NCBI GenBank assembly: GCA_022360015.1 | Contig: JAKSDQ010000111.1 | Span: forward strand, 1-62,526 | Reading direction: 5' to 3' | From: Cytophagales bacterium | GTDB taxonomy: Bacteria > Bacteroidota > Bacteroidia > Cytophagales > Cyclobacteriaceae | Length of the DNA: 62,526 nucleotides | Shown here: in pieces, positions 36,066 to 46,117 of the stretch | How the letters are laid out: every line of letters begins with the position of its first letter | How positions within the stretch are numbered: position 1 is the stretch's first letter | Made by a program: the position numbers and the translations under genes | The notes under the pieces: generated by a model | Told to the model about the DNA's origin: nothing | Database searches by the model: none | Seen by the model: the letters and a program-made list of their open reading frames with translations, nothing else

Positions 36066-36953
36066 ATGAATCTGAAAATAGAAAACCTCAATAAAACATA
36101 TAGTAACGGTGTGCAGGCACTTAAAAATGTAAGCCTGACCATAGAAAAGGGCATGTTTGGCCTGCTAGGTCAGAATGGCGCCGGCAAATCCACCCTAATG
36201 CGAACCATAGCCACACTTCAGGATGCCGATAGCGGTTCGATCGATTTCAATGGCATAGACGTAGGCAGTCAACCCGATAAATTAAGGGAAGTACTGGGCT
36301 ATTTGCCACAGGAATTCGGGGTATATCCAACGGCCACGGCTACGGAGTTGCTTACGCATATCGCCGATATGAAAGGGATATCAGATGCAGCCGAAAGGAA
36401 AATGCAGGTGGAGGCCTTGCTGGAAAAAGTCAACCTATGGGATGTGCGAAACAAAAAACTGGGTGGATATTCCGGGGGTATGAAGCAACGGTTCGGAATA
36501 GCGCAGGCGCTGTTAGGTAATCCCAAGCTGATCATTGTAGATGAACCGACAGCGGGTCTTGATCCGATGGAAAGAAACAGGTTTTACAATCTGCTTTCGG
36601 AAATTGGGGAAAACACGGTGGTTATTCTCTCTACGCATATCGTTGAAGATGTGAGTACGCTATGCAATCAGATGGCCATCATCGGAAAAGGTGAACTGCT
36701 TTTGACAGGTACACCGGATCATGTTGAATCGGCCTTGCGCGGAAAGTTATGGGAAAAACAAATAGAGAAGCATGAATTGGCCAAATATGAAAACGAAATG
36801 ACTGTTATTTCCAGCCGCTTTCATTTGGGCAAACTGATGATTACAGTAGTAGCTGACGACTTACCCGATGGTAATTTTTGGACAAAAAACCCAACATTGG
36901 AAGACGCTTACTTCAATGTTTTATCCAACAAAAAAATTACAGTACAAGCCTAA
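36066..36953 (+). CDS. ABC transporter ATPase, 295 aa
   Basis: Walker A is GQNGAGKST, the signature is YSGGMKQRFGIAQ, and Walker B with catalytic glutamate is LIIVDEPTAGLD, followed by STHIVED with the switch histidine. A C-terminal extension of about 70 residues (from TGTPDHVESALRG) is common in ATPases paired with large exporters. It is followed after 11 bp by the permease gene. The substrate is unknown. Confidence 0.92.
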   Translation: MNLKIENLNKTYSNGVQALKNVSLTIEKGMFGLLGQNGAGKSTLMRTIATLQDADSGSIDFNGIDVGSQPDKLREVLGYLPQEFGVYPTATATELLTHIADMKGISDAAERKMQVEALLEKVNLWDVRNKKLGGYSGGMKQRFGIAQALLGNPKLIIVDEPTAGLDPMERNRFYNLLSEIGENTVVILSTHIVEDVSTLCNQMAIIGKGELLLTGTPDHVESALRGKLWEKQIEKHELAKYENEMTVISSRFHLGKLMITVVADDLPDGNFWTKNPTLEDAYFNVLSNKKITVQA

Positions 36954-36964
36954 AAGAAAAGTCT

Positions 36965-39900
36965 ATGATCCCCGGAATTTTAAAATTCGAGCTCAAGTCT
37001 CGCTTCAAGCAACCGCTGACTGTGTTATTTTTCCTGATGTTGGTCTTTCAGGGTATTTGGTACACCCAGGGTAACTATGAATATTATGTAAGTGATGCTA
37101 CCCTGATGAACGGAGCGGCATTGTTTTATAAAAATTTTGCCGGAGGCGGTATTATCCTGATCGTGATTGTTGCGATTATTACCGGTACATTGCTTTATAA
37201 AGATATACAGTACAAATCAGCCGAGTTTATCTACGCCCTGCCTATCCGCGAAAAGAGATTCTTTTTGGGCAGGTTCTTTTCTGCTTTTCTGATCAATGTT
37301 GTTCTTGTTGCGGGCATGTTTGCCGGTATGGTTCTCGTCCCTTATTCAGGCATCGCCACACCTGATAAATTCGGTCCTACACCTTGGGGGCAGATGATTC
37401 ATGGGTTTTTGATCCTGACTGTTACCAACCTTTTTATGCTTACCACGGTGTGTTTTGCTTCTTTGGTGATTTTTAAGCGGATGGCTGCGGGATACCTGAG
37501 TATATTTGCCTTGGTGTTGTTGTTCCTGATGGCTGAAGCAGTTAGTGGAAATGCGGCCAACATAACCCTGGTACAACTGGTAGATCCTTTTGCTTATGTA
37601 TATACTGCCGAGGTGCTCGACGCTTTGCCGGCCCAGGCCAAAAATACATCATATCTGCCACTCCAACCTGTTTTCTTTCTGAACAGGCTTATCTGGATAG
37701 GGGGTGGCCTCTTATTGTTTTTTATGGCTTACAGAAGATTTTCATTCAAAAACTTTATCACGGCACTGTCTGCAAAACCCAAAAAGAAAATGGTTGAAAG
37801 GCGTGGTGCTCCGTTCAATCGGCAAATCATTGTTCCAGGTGTTACGCTGACATTTTCATCCATTGAATATATCCGGAAATTCTGGCGATTGTCGATCCTT
37901 GAACTGCGCAATGTGGTGAGGCCAGTTAACTTTAAAATCATTCTGGGAATTCTGGCCTTGATGTTTTTTCTGCAAAATATGATGTGGAATGCTACCTATT
38001 ATATTGGCCCCCAGCAACCGGTTACTTCTTCTATGACCTTGACCAGGCTCACCATGGGTGTCTTTATCATGATGATTTTGATGATTTGGGCCGGAGAGCT
38101 GTTTTTTAAGGATAAGACTTGCAATATCTGGCAAATTACGGATGCTTTACCAGTGCCTGTATGGGTCAGTCAACTCTCCAAGTTTGTTGCTATGTGTGGC
38201 GTGGCACTCATCATGGCCCTCACTATCATCGCCTGTGGGATGCTGTCCCAGCTTCTTCTCGGTGGTTGGAACGAAATCGACCTTGCCCTGTATGCCGATG
38301 ACCTGCTTGGCTATAGATGGGGCTGGCTTACCTACATCCTGAATATTACATGGGTGTTCTTTCTTGCCGGGTTGACCGGAAACAGGTTTTTAACCCATAT
38401 TATTGGCGTGGGCTATTACTTCTTCAATATTATAAGTTTTGATATGGGAATCATGGAAGAATTAAGGTTTGGATTCGCGCTACCCCCGGGCATTGAAGAC
38501 TATTCGGAAATGAATGGATACGGTATCTGGTCCTTGGCTGCTTTTTGGTATTTTATGGTATGGGCGGCGCTGGGCGGCGTGTTTGTGTTGCTGGGCATCC
38601 ATTTTTGGAGGAGGGGTGCGTCATTGAATTTTACCAAAAAGCTCCTGTTTAAAACCAATCAGATCAATTGGCAGGGAAAATCTGTGGCCCTCATTTGCCT
38701 GGTGGGTTTTTTCTTTCTTCAATCATTTATTGTACGCCAGGTAAATGATAAAGGTAACTTTGAAACAGATGCGATGGCTAATCTTAAAGATGCTGATTAT
38801 GAAAAACAATACAAATGGCTGGAAGCTATTCCTCAACCAAAAATTACAGGGGTGAACCTGTCACTGGATTTATTTCCTGATAAGCGGAGGGCGGCATATC
38901 AGGCTGATCTGACATTGACAAATCTGTCCGGAATGGCTATCGATACCCTATATCTCAATACCGCAGAATTTGTAGAGATTAAAGAGGTATTGTGGAATAA
39001 CAAAACTGTTGACATCGCTTGGGAAGATGCCGAAATGGATATTCTCGCGATAGCCCATAAGCTGGATAGCGGAGCAATAGCGACACTTACTATTACGGCC
39101 GACAAACAGTATACAGGTTTCACACAAAGTGATCCTCAACCCGATTTAACATTCAACGGGCTTTTTATGGGCGCCAGGGATATCTTGCCGATTATTGGCT
39201 ACCAAGCTGACCGGGAACTGGACAAAAACCGGGACCGGTCGACATACAACCTGGAAAAAATCACTTCCCGTATGGCTCCGGTAACAGATAGTGTGGCGTT
39301 ATCCCAAGATGTTTTTTCCCCGGATGCCAGGTGGTTTAAGGGCAAAATCACTGTGAGCACCATTGAGGAACAAACGGTGATAGCCCCGGGAGTATTAAAG
39401 CGTACCTGGGAAAAAAATCAAAGAAATTATTTTGAATATGAATTGGAAAAAGCGTCCCCCTTTGACTGGTATTTTTGTTCGGCATCTTTTGAAAAATTTG
39501 AATTTCAGGCCCGGGATATACCGGTTTCGATTTTTTACAAAAAAGGGCATAACTACAACCTCCCGCTTTATCAAAAGTCCATGCAAGCATCCATAGATTT
39601 TGTGAATGAACAATTGGGAAACTACCCTTTCAGCGAAGTGCGGTTGATACAAATTCCGTTTTATCAAAATGGACACTATGTTTTTCCCAATGGCATAGCC
39701 ATATCAGAGAAAGAAGGATGGATAGCCGATAGCTCCGGGATACCGGAAAAGGCTTACATTTTGTTTTCGACAGCTACCCAGGTGATACGTCATTGGTTAT
39801 TTCAGCACATGCCTATCGGCAATGTGCAAGGCGCGGATATGCTTAAAGTGGCATTGCCTGAAGCAATGGCCTTACAAATCGTCCATAAACACTACGGAGA

Positions 39901-40213
39901 GGAGGCAGTAGAGGGGCTTTTAAAGAAAAAGCAAGATGCCTATGGTAAAGAAAGAGGAAATGAGCCGAATACCGAACCCCCATTGATACAGGCCGATGGG
40001 ATTGACTATCTGGAGAAAAATAAGGGTACCATCGCGCTCTATCATTTAAGCCGGGGCCTGGGTTTCTCCACCTTTAATAAGGAACTTGTGGCGGTGATTG
40101 ATGAATTTAAGCAGCAGGTGATGCCGTTTGGACTGTTATATGACCTTATGAAGACCAAAATTCCGGAGCACTTGGCAAATGATATAAAAGAAGACTTTGA
40201 AAAGGTGAACTAG
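36965..40213 (+). CDS. ABC permease fused to a degenerate M1-aminopeptidase domain, 1082 aa
   Basis: ATG 36965 (MIPGILKFELKSRFK) is preferred; a longer frame would overlap the ATPase gene. Two sets of membrane helices fill about residues 15-580, typical of ABC-2-type permeases. The part beyond about 600 aligns with the M1 peptidase region of such fusions, but the zinc-binding HExxH is replaced by T938-Q-V-I-R942 (TQVIRHWLFQHM), and the downstream SES glutamate region reads MLKVALPEAMA. No zinc site remains, so peptidase activity is unlikely. The domain may act as a periplasmic binding scaffold. It is co-transcribed with the ATPase and followed by a strong terminator. Confidence 0.87.
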   Translation: MIPGILKFELKSRFKQPLTVLFFLMLVFQGIWYTQGNYEYYVSDATLMNGAALFYKNFAGGGIILIVIVAIITGTLLYKDIQYKSAEFIYALPIREKRFFLGRFFSAFLINVVLVAGMFAGMVLVPYSGIATPDKFGPTPWGQMIHGFLILTVTNLFMLTTVCFASLVIFKRMAAGYLSIFALVLLFLMAEAVSGNAANITLVQLVDPFAYVYTAEVLDALPAQAKNTSYLPLQPVFFLNRLIWIGGGLLLFFMAYRRFSFKNFITALSAKPKKKMVERRGAPFNRQIIVPGVTLTFSSIEYIRKFWRLSILELRNVVRPVNFKIILGILALMFFLQNMMWNATYYIGPQQPVTSSMTLTRLTMGVFIMMILMIWAGELFFKDKTCNIWQITDALPVPVWVSQLSKFVAMCGVALIMALTIIACGMLSQLLLGGWNEIDLALYADDLLGYRWGWLTYILNITWVFFLAGLTGNRFLTHIIGVGYYFFNIISFDMGIMEELRFGFALPPGIEDYSEMNGYGIWSLAAFWYFMVWAALGGVFVLLGIHFWRRGASLNFTKKLLFKTNQINWQGKSVALICLVGFFFLQSFIVRQVNDKGNFETDAMANLKDADYEKQYKWLEAIPQPKITGVNLSLDLFPDKRRAAYQADLTLTNLSGMAIDTLYLNTAEFVEIKEVLWNNKTVDIAWEDAEMDILAIAHKLDSGAIATLTITADKQYTGFTQSDPQPDLTFNGLFMGARDILPIIGYQADRELDKNRDRSTYNLEKITSRMAPVTDSVALSQDVFSPDARWFKGKITVSTIEEQTVIAPGVLKRTWEKNQRNYFEYELEKASPFDWYFCSASFEKFEFQARDIPVSIFYKKGHNYNLPLYQKSMQASIDFVNEQLGNYPFSEVRLIQIPFYQNGHYVFPNGIAISEKEGWIADSSGIPEKAYILFSTATQVIRHWLFQHMPIGNVQGADMLKVALPEAMALQIVHKHYGEEAVEGLLKKKQDAYGKERGNEPNTEPPLIQADGIDYLEKNKGTIALYHLSRGLGFSTFNKELVAVIDEFKQQVMPFGLLYDLMKTKIPEHLANDIKEDFEKVN

Positions 40214-40276
40214 TGTCAAGCCAAACCTAAACCGTCGGGTACTCCGTGACATCTTTTGGGGTATCTCCGTATTGCG

Positions 40277-40312
40277 AAAAGACGTGTATAGCCGAAGCTA
40301 TGCACGTCTTTT
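40277..40312. terminator. Strong bidirectional hairpin after the ABC permease
   Basis: aaaagacgtgtatagc and gctatgcacgtctttt form a 16-bp stem with one G-U type mismatch and a cgaa tetraloop, 64 bp after the permease stop. The A-run and T-run at the two sides allow termination in both directions. Confidence 0.85.
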
Positions 40313-40684
40313 GCGTTTGATCTACCCTCAAACCTACTGCCGCATTACCCGTCATTTCGTCATTTAAACGTTGACCTGATACCCGTGTATCGCTCTTTAA
40401 AAGGTGTAACAATAAAATGTGGGCTGAAAACTTCCTGAATAAGCCGTGATAGTAAATTTTCGTATCGAGCAAGATCGGGTATCAAGCAAGATATAGCTAA
40501 AACTGTAACTGCATTTATAGCATGAAAGACTTGTGTGCTTGCACATAACTCTAGTGTCTCAGGCAACCGGATGGTTTTGGAGGTGAAGTTAAGCAGGCAT
40601 CGAGCGCTCAGGTGAGTAATTATACCTACCTGTAGTTATCCCGGTTACCTATAAATGGCGATTTACATGCAGTACTATGCTTGC

Positions 40685-40714
40685 TATCTTTACCCTCCTA
40701 GAATTGATCTGAAT
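40685..40714 (+). promoter_or_regulatory. Possible promoter and degenerate Fur-like site
   Basis: TATCTTTA (40685-40692) is one base off TAnnTTTG. Seven bases on, TAGAATTGATCTGAAT (40699-40714) resembles the TTTAGA-N5-TCTAAA palindromes of the other iron loci at about 12 of 18 positions and in the same place relative to the -7 box. It touches the receptor start codon, so the evidence is weak. Confidence 0.3.
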
Positions 40715-40716
40715 GC

Positions 40717-43062
40717 ATGAGAATTTTTATAAGTTTAATAATTGTCCTGGGGCTTAATTTCAGTGTTTCAGCCCAATTTGCCGTACTTTCCGGAAAGGTA
40801 ACCGATCAGGGAGGTCAGCCTTTGCCCGGCGCGACGATTATGATAACCGGAACACAATCAGGTGTTGCGAGCGATAATAACGGAAATTTTAAGCTTAGTA
40901 AAGTATCGTTCGGAAGTTACGAGTTAGCAGTTTCAATGGTGGGATACCAAAAAAAAGTCATTACTGTTCTTGTCCGGAATGAAAACCCATCCTTTTTGGC
41001 TATTACACTGTCTGCGTCTCATAAAGCATTAGATGAAATTGTAGTCATTGGCAAAAGCGAAGCCACTGCGCTTCGCCAATCGCCTCAGGCAGTGGCGGTA
41101 CTGGAGACGCAGACGGCCCGCCTTCAGACAGCGGATCTCGGTGAAGTGATGGCCAAGGTGCAAGGGGTGAACGTACAGCGCGGCGGCGGGTTAGGCTCAG
41201 ATACCAGATTTTCACTCAATGGTCTCACCGACGATCAAATCCGGTTTTTTTCAGACGGTATTCCATTGGATTTTGTCGGTTACTCTTTTGGTATAGCCAA
41301 TGTGCCTGTAAATCTTATTGACCGGGTTGAAATATACAAAGGTGTGGTGCCGATACGCTTCGGGGCCGATGCTTTGGGTGGAGCCGTTAATCTGGTTTCT
41401 CCCGAAGGATTTTTGGGTACCGGTGGGTCAGCTTCATACCAGGTGGGTTCGTTCGGAACACACAGGGTCGCACTCAATCTGCAGCACCAGGCCGACAGCT
41501 CCGGTTTCTTGATACGGGGAAGTGCATTTTACGATTTTTCAAAAAATAATTATGAGATAAACGTGGAAGTGCCTGACGAGCGTGGAAGGCTCTCGGAGGT
41601 CACCGTACCGCGTTTTCATGATGACTATGAAGCCATGGGTGTAAACCTCGAAGTAGGCCTGCCCAACAGGTTAGGAGCTGATTTGGTGTCGGTAAAAGGA
41701 TTTGCCAACAATTATTCGAGGGATATTCAACACAACAATGTAATGACTATACCTTATGGTGCGCCTACTTCTGCTGAGCGTACTTATGGCGGACTGATAC
41801 GCTGGCAGAGAGATTTCAAATCCGGACTATCACTGGAAGCGGTGGGCGGATATTCCTACAACCGCATTGCTTTTGTGGATACCAGCGCTTGTGTATATAA
41901 TTGGTTGGGTGATTGTATCCGGCAGCGGGCAAGTCCGGGTGAGTTGGGACTGGCCTCTGACCAGGTGTTATGGGACGATAACGTGTACGGACGTGTTAAC
42001 CTCGCATATACTTTAAGTCCCGGACATGTACTCAGTTTTTCATCGGCACCAACTTACGTAACCCGTACCGGTGACGAAAGGTTGCAAGCTGATCCGGAAG
42101 CCCGTGATCCGCTGACTGCGCAGCGGGATGTGCTTACCTTTATCAATGGTATTGAGTATGCGTGGAAGCCTGCTAACGAACAATTAGCAAATATTCTGTT
42201 TGTCAAGCACTACCTGCAAGATGTACAGGCCGAAGAACCACTGCCCGGGGATCGTGTCCGCAATCAGGACCGCCAATCGCACGATATAGGTATTGGTAAC
42301 AATTTAAGCGTGCGTCTGAACGACCATTGGACCGCAAAGGCATCCTACGAATGGGCTACCCGTATGCCCAGACCACGTGAGATTTTTGGCAATGGCGTAC
42401 TTATCATTGCCAATCTGCAACTTCGACCTGAACGCAGTCATAATGCTAACCTCGAGCTGAATTATCAACGTGTTACTCCTTCAGGTGCAGATTGGAACAT
42501 GAGCGTTAACGGCTTTTTGAGACGCGCTGATCAACTCATTGTACTGCTGGGCAATGACCAGGTATTCAGCTACCAGAATGTATTTGCTGCGACCTCTCTG
42601 GGCGTGGAATTGACCTTTGGATGGACGTCTGCCAATGACCGGCTGAGGCTGGAAGCCAATGCGACAGGCCAGGACTTCCGCAATAGCGCCGATGAAGGGG
42701 CATTCGGAGCTTTTGAAGGAGACCGGATTCCCAACCGACCCTATCTCTTTGCCAATGGTGCGGCAAGGTATCTGCTGCCGGAAGTGCTTCGTACTAACGA
42801 TGAGCTGAGCTTCTTTATCAACAGTCGTTATGTACACGAATTTTTCAGAAGCTGGGAAAGTGCCGGGCTGCGGGAGTTTAAGCAGACCATTCCTTCGCAA
42901 TTAGTACAAAATGCGGGATTTACCTATAAATTGACACGGGCTTCAACCCAGACAGCATTTACCGCAGAGGTTCAAAACTTAACAAACGCGCAGGTTTTTG
43001 ATTTCTTTGGCGTACAGAGACCGGGGAGGGCCTATTTTGTCAAGTTAACAACACAATTTTAA
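40717..43062 (+). CDS. TonB-dependent receptor of cassette A, 781 aa
   Basis: Signal peptide (FISLIIVLGLNFSVSAQ), CarboxypepD_reg-like domain (GKVTDQGGQPLPGATIMITG), then a plug domain (VMAKVQGVNVQRGGGLG, FSLNGLTDDQIRFFSDGIPL, IDRVEIYKGVVPIRFGADAL). The barrel ends FFGVQRPGRAYFVKLTTQF. It is close in plan to the cassette B receptor at 54237: both have NGL-x-x-x-QIR-F, RVEIYKGVVP or KIEVYKGVVP, and the QRPGRA tail. The class is that of iron-chelate receptors linked with DUF4374 and PepSY proteins. A codon-use shift toward higher GC than the neighbouring operons is visible in places. Confidence 0.9.
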   Translation: MRIFISLIIVLGLNFSVSAQFAVLSGKVTDQGGQPLPGATIMITGTQSGVASDNNGNFKLSKVSFGSYELAVSMVGYQKKVITVLVRNENPSFLAITLSASHKALDEIVVIGKSEATALRQSPQAVAVLETQTARLQTADLGEVMAKVQGVNVQRGGGLGSDTRFSLNGLTDDQIRFFSDGIPLDFVGYSFGIANVPVNLIDRVEIYKGVVPIRFGADALGGAVNLVSPEGFLGTGGSASYQVGSFGTHRVALNLQHQADSSGFLIRGSAFYDFSKNNYEINVEVPDERGRLSEVTVPRFHDDYEAMGVNLEVGLPNRLGADLVSVKGFANNYSRDIQHNNVMTIPYGAPTSAERTYGGLIRWQRDFKSGLSLEAVGGYSYNRIAFVDTSACVYNWLGDCIRQRASPGELGLASDQVLWDDNVYGRVNLAYTLSPGHVLSFSSAPTYVTRTGDERLQADPEARDPLTAQRDVLTFINGIEYAWKPANEQLANILFVKHYLQDVQAEEPLPGDRVRNQDRQSHDIGIGNNLSVRLNDHWTAKASYEWATRMPRPREIFGNGVLIIANLQLRPERSHNANLELNYQRVTPSGADWNMSVNGFLRRADQLIVLLGNDQVFSYQNVFAATSLGVELTFGWTSANDRLRLEANATGQDFRNSADEGAFGAFEGDRIPNRPYLFANGAARYLLPEVLRTNDELSFFINSRYVHEFFRSWESAGLREFKQTIPSQLVQNAGFTYKLTRASTQTAFTAEVQNLTNAQVFDFFGVQRPGRAYFVKLTTQF

Positions 43063-43083
43063 TGCGTTATTAAAAACAAAATC

Positions 43084-43483
43084 ATGAAATCAATTTCAAG
43101 AATATCCGGAATATCGTTGGTTACTACACCATTCGTAACGGCTTTTGATAAAGACAATGATGGCCCGGGACCGGGGGGCGATTATAACGGTTCACTTTAC
43201 ATGCATCATGCCGGTGTGAGCATATCTGGTGGCCGTAACAATTATTATATGCCTTTGACTTCACTGGAAAGTAAGACGGAAGTAAACTACGAGACGCCTG
43301 TTGAGCTTCCTGGTTTTTTCCTGGACATTCCGAGGGTGCGTCGATAGCATGAAATCATTGATTAAAACGCTGAGCTTACCATTCGGGGGAGGGATGAATC
43401 GCCTGCCTTACATTTTTGAAGAGAAACTTATGGTAGCCGGTTTTTCGGACATGATAACCAAACCCCAAAGATATGACAATTAA
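43084..43483 (+). pseudogene. DUF4374 gene remnant with internal deletion
   Basis: The N-terminal part (43084-43347) reads DNDGPGPGGDYNGSLYMHHA and LESKTEVNYETPVELPGF. This aligns with DDDGPG and LEQETAVDFTTALEVPGF of the intact DUF4374 protein at 44802. The lipobox cysteine is lost (TAFDKDNDG). After a stop, another frame gives PFGGGMNRLPYIFEEKLMVA, like the GGGxxxLPxxxEDGKxY end of DUF4374 proteins. About 300 central codons are missing. It sits where cassette B has its intact DUF4374 gene. Confidence 0.75.
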
Positions 43484-44726
43484 AAAAGCCGTTGGTCAGG
43501 TCCATCTTTACCTCGGTATGTTTTCAGGGCTCGTAGTGTTTATCGTATCGATCACAGGCTGCCTTTGGGTATTCCAGGAGGAGCTTCGCCCCTTGTTGTA
43601 TGCTGATCGCATGTATGTAGAGGTGCCTCCCTCGGCACACCGGCTTCCGGTCGATGTGCTGATACAACGGGCAGAAGCGGCGTTGGGGAATCAATATTCA
43701 GCCGAACGAATGCACATTCCTACCCGGCCGGATGAAAGTGTTTATGTACAGTTTAGAAAATTTAACACAGAAGAAAACGGGCGTGGCCCGATATGGTATG
43801 CAGACTACATGGCGTATTTTTATAGGGTATTTCTTAACCCCTATTCGGGAGAGGTGATCAAGGTTGAAAATACGAAGTGGGAATTTTTTAATGTTGTTGT
43901 TTGGTTGCACTTTAGCTTGTTGCTAAGCTATTCCATTGGCCATGTAATTGTGGGTTACGCAGTACTTATTTTTGTCATCATGCTTATTACGGGATTAATC
44001 TTATGGTGGCCTAAGCATAAAGCGGCTGCGAGGCAACGTTTTTGGTTTCGATGGAAGTCCACTACCCGCTGGAAGCGTAAGAATTATGATTTGCATAATA
44101 TTGCAGGATTTTATGCAATGATTGTCGCCTTGCTTATTGCACTCACCGGTTTGGTATGGGCCTTTGACTGGGTAGACCACAGCATACAGTGGCTTGCTAA
44201 CGGAGGTAAAACCATTAAAAAGTCTGCGCCGGAATATACGATATCCCCAACAGAAAGCGAGGAGGCGCTCGATCATATCATGGCAGGGATGTTTACCGCT
44301 CATCCTGAAGCCCAGTCGTATTATTTACGTTTTCCCGGAAAGGCTGACGCCCCGTTATTCATCAATGTAATGCTCAGTCAGTCGGGTTACGGTAACCGGT
44401 TGAATTACCAGTTTGATCCTTACACAGGCCGGCTATTAGAGAAAAAAGGTTTTGAGGACATGAACAATGGCGAGAAGGTGCGTGCGTTGAATTTTCCCAT
44501 CCACGTAGGCAGTATCCTGGGGCTGCCTGGTAAGATAATCGCCTTTTTGGCCAGCCTGGTTTCGGCCAGTCTGCCTGTTACCGGATTCATGATCTGGTGG
44601 GGGCGCAGGAAGAAAAAGAAACACAACAAGGATCGGATAACACGCAAAGTCCCGGTAAAAAGATATGCTGAGAAAGAGCAGGTCATTCATCCGGAAATTC
44701 CGTATTCCGAACGGGAAAAAGTTTAA
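43473..44726 (+). CDS. PepSY-associated transmembrane protein of cassette A, 417 aa
   Basis: A PepSY_TM-family protein. It opens with KAVGQVHLYLGMFSGLVVFI and SITGCLWVFQEELRPLL, and has a periplasmic PepSY part (NPYSGEVIKVEN). Further helices follow (HVIVGYAVLIFVIMLITGLI; IAGFYAMIVALLIALTGLVW), then WKSTTRWKRKNYDLHNIAG, and a last helix ends in GFMIWWGRRKKKKHN with a basic cytoplasmic tail. Related proteins work as ferric-siderophore reductases or assist uptake. The ATG at 43473 overlaps the DUF4374 remnant by 11 bp. The cassette B homologue at 51600 shares the same blocks. Confidence 0.88.
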   Translation: MTIKKAVGQVHLYLGMFSGLVVFIVSITGCLWVFQEELRPLLYADRMYVEVPPSAHRLPVDVLIQRAEAALGNQYSAERMHIPTRPDESVYVQFRKFNTEENGRGPIWYADYMAYFYRVFLNPYSGEVIKVENTKWEFFNVVVWLHFSLLLSYSIGHVIVGYAVLIFVIMLITGLILWWPKHKAAARQRFWFRWKSTTRWKRKNYDLHNIAGFYAMIVALLIALTGLVWAFDWVDHSIQWLANGGKTIKKSAPEYTISPTESEEALDHIMAGMFTAHPEAQSYYLRFPGKADAPLFINVMLSQSGYGNRLNYQFDPYTGRLLEKKGFEDMNNGEKVRALNFPIHVGSILGLPGKIIAFLASLVSASLPVTGFMIWWGRRKKKKHNKDRITRKVPVKRYAEKEQVIHPEIPYSEREKV

Positions 44727-44801
44727 ATACAAAATTCTCCACAATACCCTTTAAAGATCAAAAAACTATACTTACAATTCTAAATTCTTACTAGTAAAAT
44801 T

Positions 44802-46031
44802 ATGAACTTAACCATTAAAATATTTAGCTTACTGTTGCTTTTGGGCCTTTTCTTTTCAGGTTGTGACGACGATGACGGGCCAGGGCTCGATAGTCAATTC
44901 AGCGAGGCACTTTATGCGACTTTCATTCGTGTAGACAATCCCGATGGGCGTATTAACTATGTAGCCCTGACCGAAGATCTGGAACAAGAAACAGCCGTAG
45001 ATTTTACCACAGCCCTTGAAGTACCCGGATTTTCACGCATGTACGCCCCGGAGGAAGGTGGCTTCTTTGCCATCGGTGACGGAGAAGATATGACCATTAC
45101 CCGTTATTCTATTAATGAGAACAATGAGTTTGTCCGGGGAAATCGCATTTCATTTGCCGGTGAAGGTGTCACACAAATGCATTGGCGGAACAAGTTCCTG
45201 AGTGCTGTGAAAGCTTATTACGTAGATGTGACACAGGGCCAGATTGTGGTCTGGAATCCGGAAGAGATGTCAATCACCAAAACCATTATGCTTCCGGAAC
45301 AAGTAGCCGATGGCTATCAGGGGTACAATACATCGGTTGGATTTTATGATTTTCCAATGGTGGATAACCAAATGTACATTCCACTGGAATGGTTGAACTT
45401 CGATACAAATGAAGGACGGCCAGCCACCGGATTGGTTGTGATTAACACCCAAACCGATCAGGTACTTTCCTACACGGAAACTGAAAAAGCACCGGCAGCC
45501 ACTAACTTTGTCGTAGATACCAACGGGGATATTTATTTCGGAACCAGCGGCTACTATATGGCACATGGCTTTGTGAAGGATGGGATCAACCGGCCAAATG
45601 GTGCCATACTGCGTGTAAAGGCAGGAGAGACAACCTTTGACGACAATTATTACCTTCCCTACTCCAGCCTTACCGCAGGGAATAGGATTGGGGTAAGTTT
45701 GGCCAGTGCACCCGGAGATGGGATCGCTTACACTACCCTGTTAAAAGAAGAGACTACTGCGTGGTCGAGCATTACCGATTTTCGCTCTTACATCAGTTCT
45801 TCAGGCTGGGAGAAATGGAAAATTAACCTGAGGACCGGTGAGGCTGAACCGGAACAGGGGCTTCCCGCTGCCGGTCCCGGAGCCGATACCCGGCTGATTG
45901 ACGGTGAACCGTATATATTTAGCTTCAGCGATTTTGGCAGCACCACGGTATTCAAGCTAAGTGCAGACGGCAACCATGAAGAAAAGCTGACAGTAGATGG
46001 CTTGTTAAATTTGGTGGTTAAAGTGCGCTAA
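44802..46031 (+). CDS. DUF4374 surface lipoprotein of cassette A, 409 aa
   Basis: The lipoprotein signal ends at C21 (LLLGLFFSGC), and the next residues DDDDG match the lipoprotein export signal for the Bacteroidota cell surface. A DUF4374 propeller-like fold follows: GGFFAIGDGEDMTITRYSIN, VWNPEEMSITKTIMLP, FVVDTNGDIYFGTSGYYM, and INRPNGAILRVKAGETTFDD. DUF4374 genes are habitual neighbours of siderophore receptors, where they may bind ligand beside the receptor (role inferred). It follows PepSY by 75 bp, an order different from cassette B. Confidence 0.88.
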   Translation: MNLTIKIFSLLLLLGLFFSGCDDDDGPGLDSQFSEALYATFIRVDNPDGRINYVALTEDLEQETAVDFTTALEVPGFSRMYAPEEGGFFAIGDGEDMTITRYSINENNEFVRGNRISFAGEGVTQMHWRNKFLSAVKAYYVDVTQGQIVVWNPEEMSITKTIMLPEQVADGYQGYNTSVGFYDFPMVDNQMYIPLEWLNFDTNEGRPATGLVVINTQTDQVLSYTETEKAPAATNFVVDTNGDIYFGTSGYYMAHGFVKDGINRPNGAILRVKAGETTFDDNYYLPYSSLTAGNRIGVSLASAPGDGIAYTTLLKEETTAWSSITDFRSYISSSGWEKWKINLRTGEAEPEQGLPAAGPGADTRLIDGEPYIFSFSDFGSTTVFKLSADGNHEEKLTVDGLLNLVVKVR

Positions 46032-46117
46032 AATTATTGAACAAATCATCTTCGGTTAAGCGAGTTTAGTACTCACTAATCGATGATCTCTTTTAAAAGG
46101 TAAAAACAAATATGTAT

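Larger units (their letters stand above)
40214..40716. other. Intergenic region between ABC permease and second TonB receptor
   Basis: About 500 bp with the terminator at 40277-40312 and a promoter-like element just before the receptor. Two short reverse open frames (40227-40472, 40360-40566) overlap each other and have no recognisable content. I looked at 40560-40680 for a cobalamin-type riboswitch and did not find its conserved boxes. Confidence 0.5.

Noticed and set aside
40560-40680. Possible cobalamin or other riboswitch before the cassette A receptor
   Set aside because: I could not find the conserved B12-box or any other recognised riboswitch core; promoter-like elements lie downstream of it, close to the start codon.
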